DNA of 64,000 nt from Evernia prunastri (Eukaryota > Ascomycota > Lecanoromycetes > Lecanorales > Parmeliaceae). Position numbers and translations under genes: made by a program. The notes below the pieces were generated by a model. It saw only the letters and a program-made list of their open reading frames with translations. It searched no databases and was not told where the DNA came from. The stretch lies in assembly GCA_003184365.1 (NCBI GenBank), contig NKYR01000016.1, forward strand, positions 124,001 to 188,000. The letters run 5' to 3'. Of this stretch, positions 43,248-53,023 are shown in pieces (within the stretch, counting starts at the first letter, position 1; the number at the start of each line of letters is the position of its first letter).

Positions 43248-43744
43248 CTTGCGTGTAGATAGGGGATTGATGGCTATGCTAAGGAATTGAAGTGTCTGGT
43301 GTAGGAAGAGGCTTGCTGTTGAGCAGATGGCAAATGGTAAAACGAAATTATAAGATGACCAGAGCAAGGGTATGTGTGGATTGAACGTTGCGAATTTGAG
43401 CACAGAGCAATTTCATGCAAGCATGCCACAAAGAGCAGCTATTTCACGAATATCAATCCGACAAAGAGAAGACAAAGCGTTGCAATGCAATTTTGGTGCC
43501 ATTCAGAGTACAAAGACTTATTAACCTTTGTACACTTCCCGTAGAGCTTTTTATCTTTCAAAAGACCATCAATACCAATCGGCTTTGTCGGTACACATCA
43601 AAGAACTGCACCATGAGATGAGATTTATCACCAAGAACAGCACTTACATTCTCATTCAATAAACCCGCCCTCAGAACACGAAATCAGTCCATGCGCAATT
43701 TATTTCGCCGTATCTGTCATTACACTAGCTTAAGCTTCAACATC
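43248..43744. promoter_or_regulatory. Bidirectional promoter of pair P4
   Basis: 497 bp between starts. ACAAAG at 43428, 43461, 43472 and 43510, all in the same orientation. Confidence 0.5.
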
Positions 43745-45214
43745 ATGGAAGACCACGTACACAAGTTCTTGAACAGATTTAGACCAGCTTTCGGTCTTCT
43801 GCAGAATTTCAGGGACACTCTAACACCAAATGTCCCAAAAGACATCGAGAGAGGCAGGCCAGATCTCATACACTCCCAACCGCAAGACAACAGTATTGAC
43901 GCAACTGCAAACGGGCCGCAGCCTCAAAACACAGGAACCTTGGAAGGTGAACAGGAAGACTTTGTCGGCTCTTCGGCCGCAACTACAGATCCATGCAATG
44001 ATTCTATCGAAAACAGAGAATCTCCACAGCCACAGTTCACGGAAGGCCCATCACGGTTCATTCTAGCCAAGGACGGCTCAAAGGATTGCGTAGCGCTGCT
44101 TGTGACCGAAGAATTTCTGGCTAAACTACGAGACCTTTTTCAAGAGAACCGGGATATAAGTGCTCTAGACGGACCACTTTATCATGCTAATATGGATGCC
44201 AATAACCTCGAAAGGTCAGTACAAACTGCTCAAGAATCTCTTCAAACAGCAGAGAGCGCAGACCAAGCGGAAGAGTACCAAAACCTCATAGAGAAACAGA
44301 CTTCAGAGCTACTCGAACTCCGTCATTGGGAAGACGAACTTCAGAAAGAGCGGGACCTAGTCAAAGGCAACCTTGAGTTATCCAGAAGCCATACTCAATG
44401 GGTCCTAGAGACTGCCATGAGAGAAGCCGACCTTCTTGGATCAGTGAAGCCATTGCCAGCTATTTTGTGTCGGGATGAAGAATCCGGATATGCCAGAGAA
44501 GTTGAGGTCCCCGAACATGCGATGCCTACACAGAGTCCAGCGACTTCAGTCGCGTCCAATCCGGAAGAGTCCGAGGTATCCGAAGCGGAACTACAGCGGC
44601 GAGCAGCCTATGAAGACTTCGTAGACCGTTTACATCTTGTTAACACAGTTCAGGCCGATTTTGATGACCAGCAAAATAACTACCACGAGAATTTGGCCAC
44701 GTTTCAGCAAAAGGTCGAAGCTGGTACTAGCAAAATGTCTCGGAGCGATTTCGATCGCCGGAGTATCCAGTATGGACAGCAACTCACCCGAGCCTTGATC
44801 GACGCCGAGGAAGCTCTTGAGCAAGCGAGAGAACGTGCTCAAGACTTAGGCGCGATAGGTTCAACCTATGGGCAAGACTTCTATTATGGAGCTGAATATG
44901 AGGAGAGCTGGCCAGAGAACAAGGTGGCCGACTACAATGCCTCTCGGGATTGGAGCTTCGTCGAAGTCTGGATGGACAACATTCCCGATTGCACCAGTCA
45001 AGCAGATATCGAATCGGTGGAGATAGACGAATGGGACGCAAGAGAGGTCGACGTGAACGACAGTATAAGCATGATAGACTGCGAAGATTATCGTCAGGAC
45101 ATCGACCGGTACCGAAGGATCTGCGCTCGTCTTGAGGATCCATGTCCGGAAGTGCGGCTGTTGGGACAGCCGGATGCGAACCCTTTGGAGCGAAGGTATT
45201 CATTTTGGATGTAG
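43745..45214 (+). CDS. Coiled-coil cassette protein, pair P4 (489 aa)
   Basis: Complete member. N-terminus MEDHVHKFLNRFRPAFGLLQ; core PQPQFTEGPSRFILAKDGSK, DCVALLVTEEFLAKLRDLFQ; coiled coil ending TQWVLETAMREADLL; acidic linker; second helical block (YGQQLTRALIDAEEALEQAR, DLGAIGSTYG); YEESWPENKVADYNASRDWS; acidic DVNDSISMIDCEDYRQDIDR; C-terminal ERRYSFWM. By eye it is closest to the P1 protein. Start placed at MEDHV by comparison with P1 and P3; the frame is open from 43691. Divergent from the P4 DUF6590-like gene. It ends the cassette array on the right. Confidence 0.85.
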   Translation: MEDHVHKFLNRFRPAFGLLQNFRDTLTPNVPKDIERGRPDLIHSQPQDNSIDATANGPQPQNTGTLEGEQEDFVGSSAATTDPCNDSIENRESPQPQFTEGPSRFILAKDGSKDCVALLVTEEFLAKLRDLFQENRDISALDGPLYHANMDANNLERSVQTAQESLQTAESADQAEEYQNLIEKQTSELLELRHWEDELQKERDLVKGNLELSRSHTQWVLETAMREADLLGSVKPLPAILCRDEESGYAREVEVPEHAMPTQSPATSVASNPEESEVSEAELQRRAAYEDFVDRLHLVNTVQADFDDQQNNYHENLATFQQKVEAGTSKMSRSDFDRRSIQYGQQLTRALIDAEEALEQARERAQDLGAIGSTYGQDFYYGAEYEESWPENKVADYNASRDWSFVEVWMDNIPDCTSQADIESVEIDEWDAREVDVNDSISMIDCEDYRQDIDRYRRICARLEDPCPEVRLLGQPDANPLERRYSFWM

Positions 45215-46126
45215 GGTCGTTATTTGCGGCAAGGATATATAGACTGTAACATTAGCAATCATATCGACAAGTATCGCAAGACCATAATTTTCTCCGAATG
45301 ACTGCTGGTTGAGGTTGATCTGACTAAGGCAAATAGCTACCTTGATCTTCAACAAGAGTATCTCCGCACGAGCTACGGTGTGATGAACGGGCTGATCTCA
45401 TGATGCCCAATATGAGTTGTATCTTTGCAATACTTCTTTCCTTGATGTTTTGAGATTGAAGCCTTGATGGCACTACTTCAAAGTTGTTGGGGAGGGCAGG
45501 TAAACGTGTTTTCTGAATCAAGTCATTGATATTTTTCCGTAACGTACGGAGTACATAATCGCGTCATCCACTAGCCTGTAGCTTAGCGCACCGATTAAGA
45601 AAGGTTTTAACTTTTAGCGCCCATACTCGCGCCTGTCACTTTCAGACTTCTACCTGTAAGGTTGCTAAGTACCTCAGCTTAACTACCGTCAAAAACAACT
45701 CTCATCATCGACAAAAAGCAAGAGACCGTGAATAACGGTATCATGGTCTCTTTTCATGATAGCCTCGCTTCAATCTTATCGTCTGCCTCCTTTTCCGTTC
45801 ATGCTGATCATAGGGGGAGACTGCAAGATCCTCGTCCTCTATGGCACAGCAAGGCTGTCGAAGATGGACGTGCGACACGGTCTCGCCGTTCCAGCCCCTG
45901 GTTCAGACTTCTGTATGCGGGCGGCAGGTACCATTTCTGTTACCCAGGCCAATCTGAGGTTGAGACGTAGCACGCCTTAATCTCGGTGTTTCATCGATCA
46001 CTTTCTTCTCTACTTCCACGTTGCTTTTTCGTCTCCTTTTCCTGTCCTTTGAGTGAGCCAGTTGACATTCTTCTTGTAATACAGCGCATCTTATTCCTCT
46101 GAAATACACCATTCTATTTGCGCGAT
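45215..46126. other. Intergenic interval
   Basis: About 900 bp. TACGGAGTAC at 45545-45554. A frame at 45743-45970 (starting MVSFHDSLASILSSASF) might be a missed 5' exon of the membrane-protein gene downstream, but no join was found. Confidence 0.4.
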
Positions 46127-47737
46127 ATGTCTTGTCCTTATACAGATGACGAGCTCTCGGCGAACGTCCCAAATGGTGCCTCTCACGACAAGGAATTCTG
46201 GACGTCAGTCAATTCGTCTTCAGATACTAGCATCCTGTTCCAGCACTTTTCGGTGTGGGATTCTGAAGGCCGGGATATCAAGTATTGTAACGGATGGAGT
46301 GCTTGGTGCAGCGACCTACATACCATCTTCAAAAGCGACATATCCCTAGTCGTCTGTTCACTCTACCCGAATATTACCCGCCTTATCGACAATGACCAGC
46401 TCGGTGCGAATTGGACTACAGTTGGGTTCAACCCGTCCGACAAAGCTCTGATACGTGGACTTAATTCTCAGATACCCAGCTGCCTGATCGGCTACTGTGC
46501 TCTGATCCCAGCTTGCGCAGCGACACAGCAATGTCTCAGTACAAACTTATACACCCTTGATGGGAGTATATCAGGAGCAGGCATGAGAGCTTGCTGGTAT
46601 CAGATCTGTTTTGATTGGCATCCTCATGTCAATTCGGACATTGGGGGGATTGGGGTATTCATGAGTCCAACGGATTTTATTGATACTTTCTGCTGACAAG
46701 TCCAGTTGACCATTTCCTACCTGATGCAGACACTTATTGCGCTGCTCGGCTTCGCTGTGCTTGCCTCCACTCATCTGTGGGGTCACCTGGCCAAGAAGAA
46801 GAGGGAGAAATCCACGCAGAGCGACAGCAAAGAACCGAATCTTTCAGTTTCTTCAAGCAACACAACGGCAAATGCAAACCTCCTCGACCACGAAAAGACC
46901 CATAGCGGTCTATTGTTGCTTGCGACCGAGGAGTTTCACATACTCCAGTGCTATTTTTCCATCGCCCTGCAAATTGCCTCCTTTGTAGCACTCTATGGCG
47001 GCAACAATGCAGATAGGTCGCAATTGGACGAGGTTTTCCTCATGCTGATCAGCGCTGACGGTCTGATCCCCGTGGCTTTGACCCTATATACCCTCATGTT
47101 GCTGCGCCGTACCACGCTGTATCACATTGTCTTGAGTACCACATCTGCGCTCTTGGCCTCTGCCACTGGTTTCTGGATAGTCAAAAATTACTCATTGAAT
47201 CTACCTTTTAGTGACGACCGGTGGCCTGATACCTGCGGCGCCCTGTCTCCGCAGTACATCTGTGGATTCGAACTCGAAATGAACCTATTTGACTCCCCGA
47301 ATATAATGTTCGTCATCGCGGCAAGTCTGTGTGATACACTGATATTCTACCTTCTTCTCTGGTTTACACTTAGTAGGGTCAAGATAAAGCCTCTTACAGA
47401 GTTTAAAGAGAGAATCCTCCCCCAAGGCTCCAGGTCGCTAGGCTTGGTAAAGACCATATTGCACACACTAGCTGTGATCCTTCTCTTAGCCTGTACTATA
47501 GTGGAGCTCTTCTTCTTCATACAGCTGCTTTCTACGAAGAGCGGGATGATAGATATGAGCAATTGGGGATTCGGTCAGATTGTTGGTATCACTGTATGGT
47601 GTGCTGTGATTGTTGATCTGGTGCGTCATGAAATTGGTATGTTAGAGCTTCCGGTTCCACAGAATTACCTTATCACGTCATTCCACAGTCTCCGATCATT
47701 TGGTGTGCCTGCCCGAGGGCTGATTTGGAATGTGTAG
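46127..47737 (+). CDS. Multi-pass integral membrane protein (about 519 aa)
   Basis: Exons 46127-46654 and 46706-47737 around a 51-bp intron (GTATTC...CAG). The join gives SDIGGIG followed by LTISYLMQTLIALLGFAVL, matching the G-N-P-D-I-x-G-x-G-V entry to the first membrane helix that I recall from a large fungal family of unknown-function membrane proteins. The N-terminal about 170 residues form a Cys-rich outer domain. About seven hydrophobic segments follow, including ALQIASFVALYGG, ADGLIPVALTLYTLMLL, IMFVIAASLCDTLIFYLLLW, TLAVILLLACTIVELFFFI and FGQIVGITVWCAVIVDLV. Two motifs, NFPFSDDRW-like and CGALSPQYIC, lie in a loop. No signal peptide at the chosen ATG, so an upstream exon is likely. 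Function unknown. Confidence 0.75.
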
Positions 47738-48643
47738 CTTTGTTTTGGAAAACACGAGAAACCCGACAGCGAAGAGCACCATGGCTACCTCCATGTTGAT
47801 GTCACCGTGTGATGCCAGAGTAAAGCACCCATCGAGCACTCAGCAATGAACAGCGCCGACATGACACCTTTCCTCCTTCGTGCACACTGAAATAATGATT
47901 ATCTTCTCCTGTTTGACTGGCGTGGGAGATCTTGCGAAGAAACATTGTGCTTCAACATGCCTTTGGCTGAGCGAACAGATTCCGCTGCGAATCCTGTTTT
48001 CGAGGTGAGCATTCAGCAGTCTATCCTTATCCTAGAGGTCATACTGTTGTACATAGCTCTCTTAAGGGATCGACGAACGAACCATAGCAGGTACTGGAGG
48101 AAGGTTCGCCTGGGCGAATAATGTCTGGGACGGCTACGACTACGATCGAGGGTCGTTTCCAGCAATAATTTACGCCACGCCAAACTTATATTCTTTGGTT
48201 GTCCACGAGCGGCTGAGATGAAATTCCCGAAAAGCTGCTTATTGTACTGAGGCTGGGGAAGACGTTGCCCGAGTTCGAAGCGGCTGACTACTGTGTATGT
48301 GTCCACCAATTAATTCTGGTGGGTTGGGCGTAGATCATCTGTATTGGCGGGGCGGGGACTTCTGAAAGTGACCCCTCGGATTCTTACCATTGGTGTACAA
48401 TATGACGTGAATATAAAGGCTCGGCTTATGGTACAAAATCATACAGTATGTAATATTTCCAACATCTTTAAATCCTATCTCCGCCGGTTGGTGCTCCAAA
48501 TTCCTAAGTCCGCCAAATCCATATACATAAGTCTTCGTCAGGATTATTTCTACAACTCGTTCCAGTACCTCCAGACTTGATATACTGACTCATATATTTA
48601 ACATTCTCGTACTACGTTGTGTTAAAACAAATATCATATAGTC
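47738..48643. other. Intergenic interval
   Basis: About 900 bp; becomes AT-rich towards the amidohydrolase start (about 48400-48643), which probably holds its promoter. Nothing else seen. Confidence 0.45.
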
Positions 48644-49648
48644 ATGGCGTTTCCGCACCCGCTCATTACGCTTGAAGAGCATTGGCTCGCCGAATCTGTC
48701 AGAGACTTCTACGTCGCCAACAATGCTAAGCACCCTAACGACGAAAATGGCCTTGTAGGGATGCTCACTCCCGCCCTTATGGAATTGGGGCAGATGCGAC
48801 TGAAAGCAATGGACGAGAGCGGAGTGTCTTTACAGATCGTCAGCCATGCAGCAAACACTCTTGCTTTAGACCTTGCAACATGCGTAAAGGTGAACAATGA
48901 GCTGAGAGATCTTGTGGAAGCTCGACCTAGTCGATTCAGAGGGTTTGCAACACTTCCGATGGCGGATCCCGAGGCTGCAAGTAAGGAGCTCCGTCGCTGC
49001 GTAAAGGATCTGGGGTTCGTCGGTACTTTGATCGACAGCAACTGCGAGGGGCGGTTTTACGACAATCCCTTCTACTGGCCGGTGTTTGAGGCTGCTGCAG
49101 AGCATGATGTACCAGTATACATCCATCCGTCGCCAAACTCTCAAACGAAGCCGTTGCTATACGACGGCAACTATCCGGACGCCGTCGCAGAATCATTGAG
49201 TGAGTATGGCTGGGGCTGGCATAACGAGACAGCGGTGCATTTCTTACGGCTCTTCGCGGCGGGACTGTTCGACCGCTATCCCACACTCAAGATCGTGCTG
49301 GGTCATCTCGGGGAGATGCTGCCGTTCCAACTGGATCGCATCGAAGGGATTACCTCGCGACAATGGCCGCATCTGGGTCTGAAGCTCAAGAGGACCCTAC
49401 GCCAGGTGTGGGATGAAAACGTCTGGATAACGACTTCGGGCATGTTCTACTTGGCGCCCATGGCGGCCGTCTTGAGGCAATGTAAGCCTGACCGGATCAT
49501 GTTCAGCGTTGACTATCCATTCGGTAAGAATGAAGCTGGGCTGGCTTTCTTGAAAGCTTTGAAGGCTGAAAATATGGTTAGCGATGCCGTGTTGGACGGC
49601 ATAGCGTATCAGAATGCTGAGCGATTGCTAAAGGTGACCGCTGAGTAG
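48644..49648 (+). CDS. Amidohydrolase-2 family decarboxylase-like enzyme (334 aa)
   Basis: TIM-barrel metal-dependent enzyme of the ACMSD/amidohydrolase-2 family. Metal and active-site residues are visible: Glu11/Glu12-x-His13 in LITLEEHWLAE (the E-x-H variant typical of gamma-resorcylate and 2,3-dihydroxybenzoate decarboxylases rather than H-x-H), His161 in VYIHPSPN, His221 in VLGHLGEMLP, and Asp290 in MFSVDYPFGKNE. It most likely performs non-oxidative decarboxylation of a phenolic acid such as a hydroxybenzoate, in the cytosol. Length is normal for the family (about 330). Single exon; ATG at 48644 is the only sensible start. It is isolated, with no other aromatic-catabolism gene nearby. 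The substrate is inferred from family only. Confidence 0.88.
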   Translation: MAFPHPLITLEEHWLAESVRDFYVANNAKHPNDENGLVGMLTPALMELGQMRLKAMDESGVSLQIVSHAANTLALDLATCVKVNNELRDLVEARPSRFRGFATLPMADPEAASKELRRCVKDLGFVGTLIDSNCEGRFYDNPFYWPVFEAAAEHDVPVYIHPSPNSQTKPLLYDGNYPDAVAESLSEYGWGWHNETAVHFLRLFAAGLFDRYPTLKIVLGHLGEMLPFQLDRIEGITSRQWPHLGLKLKRTLRQVWDENVWITTSGMFYLAPMAAVLRQCKPDRIMFSVDYPFGKNEAGLAFLKALKAENMVSDAVLDGIAYQNAERLLKVTAE

Positions 49649-49880
49649 TCATCAAGATACAGAGCAAAGGTCTGCAACAAAAGGAGGTTCATTATGTCCT
49701 CGCTACCTTAGATGTAGATGTGAGACGAGAATAATAAATTACGAGAAGCGCCAAACAAGTGCGTATTTTCAATACCCACCTTCCGCATACCTTAACGCCG
49801 CAAGCATCTCGACGAGACACCACCTAAACCCTCATTACTCTCCATTTCCATCAACCTCCACACATCCAAAACCACCCACC

Positions 49881-50388
49881 ATGTCCGCAGCCTACGACCG
49901 CGAGCAGTACGTCCATTCCCCTCCCAGCCTGCCATACCGCTCACACGCTCTAACCCCCATCCCTCCCCCCCCCAAACAGACAAAACAACTCCCGCCTCTC
50001 CGAGCTCTCCTCCAAAGTCTCCGCCCTGCGCGGCGTCACCGTCGAGATCTACGACAACGCCCGGGACCAACACGTCATCGACAACAGCGTACGTTCCGCT
50101 TTTAGCCCCCTCCTTTTACCTTTTCACGTCCCTCCTTCCCTCTCCCTCTCCCATCAACCAACCAACCCCCGCCCTCCCACTGACTGACAAACCTCTCCCC
50201 CGCCCTACCTCTAGTCCGAAGTCTTCTCCTCAATGACGACGTCGATCAAAGGCTCCGCGGGCCGGCTGGGCCGGATGGCGCAGCAGGGGAATAAAGTTGC
50301 TATATTGAAGTTGGCGGGGATGATCATCGGGGCGGTGGTGGTGCTGTGGTGGGGGATGAGCTTTCTGTTCCGGTCGAGGAAGGCTTGA
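49881..50388 (+). CDS. SFT1: SFT1-like Golgi SNARE (102 aa)
   Basis: Exons 49881-49906, 49980-50088 and 50215-50388 with GTACGT donors and AG acceptors; all joins keep frame and give 102 residues. The product is a short Qc-type SNARE of the Bet1/Sft1 group: N-terminal MSAAYDREQQNNSRLSELSS, SNARE helix with ALRGVTVEIYDNARDQ and the central Gln-equivalent region, then GNKVAILKLAGMIIGAVVVL as membrane anchor and a short RSRKA tail. Sft1 mediates intra-Golgi retrograde fusion in yeast. Bet1 is the alternative, but the tiny N-terminus and IYDN-ARDQ signature favour Sft1. It lies tail-to-tail with the ArfGAP gene, another Golgi-traffic component. Confidence 0.85.
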
Positions 50389-50929
50389 TGGGGATGAGGT
50401 GGGGTTTTAAGCCGGGTGTTTCTTCCAGGGAGGGGGAGGGGAGGGCATGTGGAGAGGAGGAGGCCGAGGGGGTGGGGGAGGAGAGGGGCTGCAATGAGCA
50501 GTGGGCTTTTGGGTGGGGGGAGCGGGGGAGGACGACGAGTGTGGTATCACAGGTGTGGCATTATTTGCAATTGGGGGAGGTAAGACGTGAGTGAGAAGCT
50601 TATGGTCATATCTATATTTCTGAAGGAATGCTGACGGCTTGAAGGTCTAGTAGTTTGTCTTGTGGGGATGCTGTTATCTAGGTAGACATATGCAACGCAA
50701 AGTCATAGCGGGTTTTGAGAAATATCGTTTGTGTTCCAGGCCTCACATACTATACTTCAATACGTCTTGGCACACCGGGTCAATTCCAATGATTTGGGAT
50801 AGCATCTTGATGCGTTTATGGCAGTATGCAAGCATGTCGCTGTTCAATCATAACGAACCCCGTCTACAATATGTGCCCACGCTCTATTGGCCCTCAGATG
50901 CTCAGTTTCTTTCCTTGAATCTCAATCAA
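50389..50929. other. Convergent 3' intergenic region
   Basis: About 540 bp between convergent SFT1-like and ArfGAP genes. The first 200 bp are strikingly G-rich on the plus strand (GGGG runs at 50425-50530). Confidence 0.5.
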
Positions 50930-53023
50930 TCACTCCCAGACATTTGAAAACAAGTCCTCACTGGCACCGCCAAATCCTCCTCCTCCAGCAGGCTTATTCT
51001 GTACAGGTGGGGGATTGCTTGCAGCAGGAGTTACAGGCGCAGCGCTACTCCAGCCACCGAAGTCTTCATCAGGCGCAACTTTTGGGGTAGGCTGCGAGGT
51101 GCTGCCAAAACCGCTGCCAAATCCCGAGGATTGGGTACTTGAAGCGGCAGGCGTTCCGCCCCAGGCAGAGAAGTCAGTGGACATGGGGATCGATGGGTTG
51201 CGGGCAGTAGCAGCAGGTTTCGGCTTTGGAGCTGTTGTGGTAGCGGAAGGTTCAGGAGTGGCCCATGCGTCACTAGAGCCCCAGGCATCATTGTTGTTCG
51301 AGAAGCTGGAGAATGCATTAGTAGCGGCTGGCTGTGCGGGTGCTGCTGGTTTTGCAGCGGTTTGTGAAGGAGCAGTGGGCGCAGAGAGATTGAAGGCTGA
51401 ATTGATGTTTGTCGACGGTGCGGATGCTGGAGCGGGAGCCGGTACGGGAGCTTTGTTAGGAGCAGCCGTGGATGGAGTTGGTTCAGAGAAGTCGAAAAGA
51501 TCATTAGAAGCGCTCGTCGTAGTTGGTTTAGTTGACGCAGGGGTTGGAGGAGATGCAAAGTTGAAGTCGCCAAAGTCATTCGAAGCACTCGGGGTCAAGT
51601 TAGCTTGAGGTACTTGCGGAGGTTTCGATGCCATGGCTGGTTTTGAAGCTCGCTTCGGACCTGCATCAAAGAAGCCTCCACCGCTCAGAGGAGGAGAGGT
51701 GACTTGCGGTGGTGCAACAGATGATCGCTGGCTAGCTGCGCTATTAAAGCTTGCGAAAGGATCAGATTTGGGTTGCTGCTGAGGCTTCACTGCCGATGCT
51801 GATGCTGGAGGGTTGAAATTCAACCCGCTAAAGGCATCGTCTAGGCCCCCAAAGCCAGACTGTGGTTGAGCTGCTGGTGATTGCATACCTCCGAAAGATG
51901 GCTGCCTTTGGGGCTGTGGTGGAGGTTTGGGAGCTGAAGCGTACAGTGAGAGAATAGATTGCTTGAGATCTGGTCTCGAAGGAAGTGCCGAACCAGATGG
52001 TGTCGACGCTGAACTTGATGGTCTGGCAGACGTCGTAGATGGTGGACCACCAAAGAAGTCAAGACCGAGCAATGAGTCTGCAGCTTTGGCTTGCTTGGGT
52101 GGAGCGGAGGCCTTTGGAGGTGCGGAACGACCGGGGACGTCTGCCGTACTGGGCCTGGCAGGCGGCTCTGGTACATCGCCGAACAGATCGACAGGAGGGG
52201 TTGCCTTTGGCGCAGGAACAACGGGTTGACTGGATGTTGACGAAGCCCGCTGTGATGCTCCTCGCTCTAGTTGAGCTTTCTCCTTCACAAGATTGAGAGG
52301 CTAGAATTTGGCTGTCAGCTTGATTTCCCAGCAGGGTCCGGTACTATTTACCACATCATCGTCCCCTTCTGCATCTAGACTTGCTGGGTCTGGCATTGGT
52401 CCATCCATCACCCATCGCTTAGACTCGTATTTCGTCCGTATGAAGTTCTCTATCTTTCTGAAAGCGATTCAGCATTCGATGTAGTCCAAGGTCGTTGCTG
52501 GCTTACCCATCAGAAGGCACGTGTCCGGGTGCCAGTTTAGCCTCCCAGTACCTATTCATGTCAGATTTTGATCATGGATTCGCTGATCTATATCTGACTG
52601 ACTTATTTGCCCTTGAGTTACCCCAGCGTAGAACGCTCTGTAGCTGCTCGTCCGTCCAGGCATCCAGATCCACCGACTTCACCCGACTGATATGCGTGCC
52701 CATTCCGCGATGTATGCCAGAGCATCTTCAAGTACATTAGGACCTCTGCATCTTCCCGAATCTCCCAGATCGTGTCATACCGTATGCACACAAAGACTCC
52801 CAAGTTCCAGCTTGCCCATCTTGGATCTATATAGAAAATGATTTCAGCTTCTCTCAGAACATGGCTAACATGAAAGCTGGTCCGCAGTTGTGGCCTGCTT
52901 ACGCTTGTTCCTTTTACAGTCGGCGCAACTCTTGTTTCCTTCAAGCTTGAGCAGGGTCTTGATGGTTTGCTGGTTTTGAGCAGCTCGCTCAGCGGCCGCA
53001 TTAGCCGGGGCTCTTCTAGACAT
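50930..53023 (-). CDS. AGE2: ArfGAP of the Age2 type (603 aa, six exons)
   Basis: Exons 53023-52903, 52826-52781, 52725-52603, 52551-52507, 52457-52352, 52300-50930; all five introns close in frame. Residues about 15-140 are the ArfGAP domain: zinc finger with Cys33, Cys36, Cys54, Cys57 (KSCADCKRNKHPRWASWNLG, then VFVCIRCSGIHR), the catalytic Arg62 in GIHRGMG, THISRVKSVDLDAWTDEQLQ and NKYWEAKLAPGHVPSDGKIE. The long remainder is disordered, Pro/Ala/Ser/Gln-rich, with repeated DLF/DFF/FDF-type Phe motifs (VDLFGDVPEP, DLFDFSEPT, DFGDFNF), typical adaptor- or clathrin-binding elements, and ends EDLFSNVWE. It stimulates GTP hydrolysis on Arf1 at the trans-Golgi/endosome. The cysteine spacing is one residue longer than the usual C-x2-C-x16-C-x2-C. 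Confidence 0.92.

Noticed and set aside
51015..51608. Long plus-strand frame inside the ArfGAP gene
   Set aside because: Antisense of the Ala/Pro/Ser-rich repeat region; the six-exon minus-strand gene explains it.
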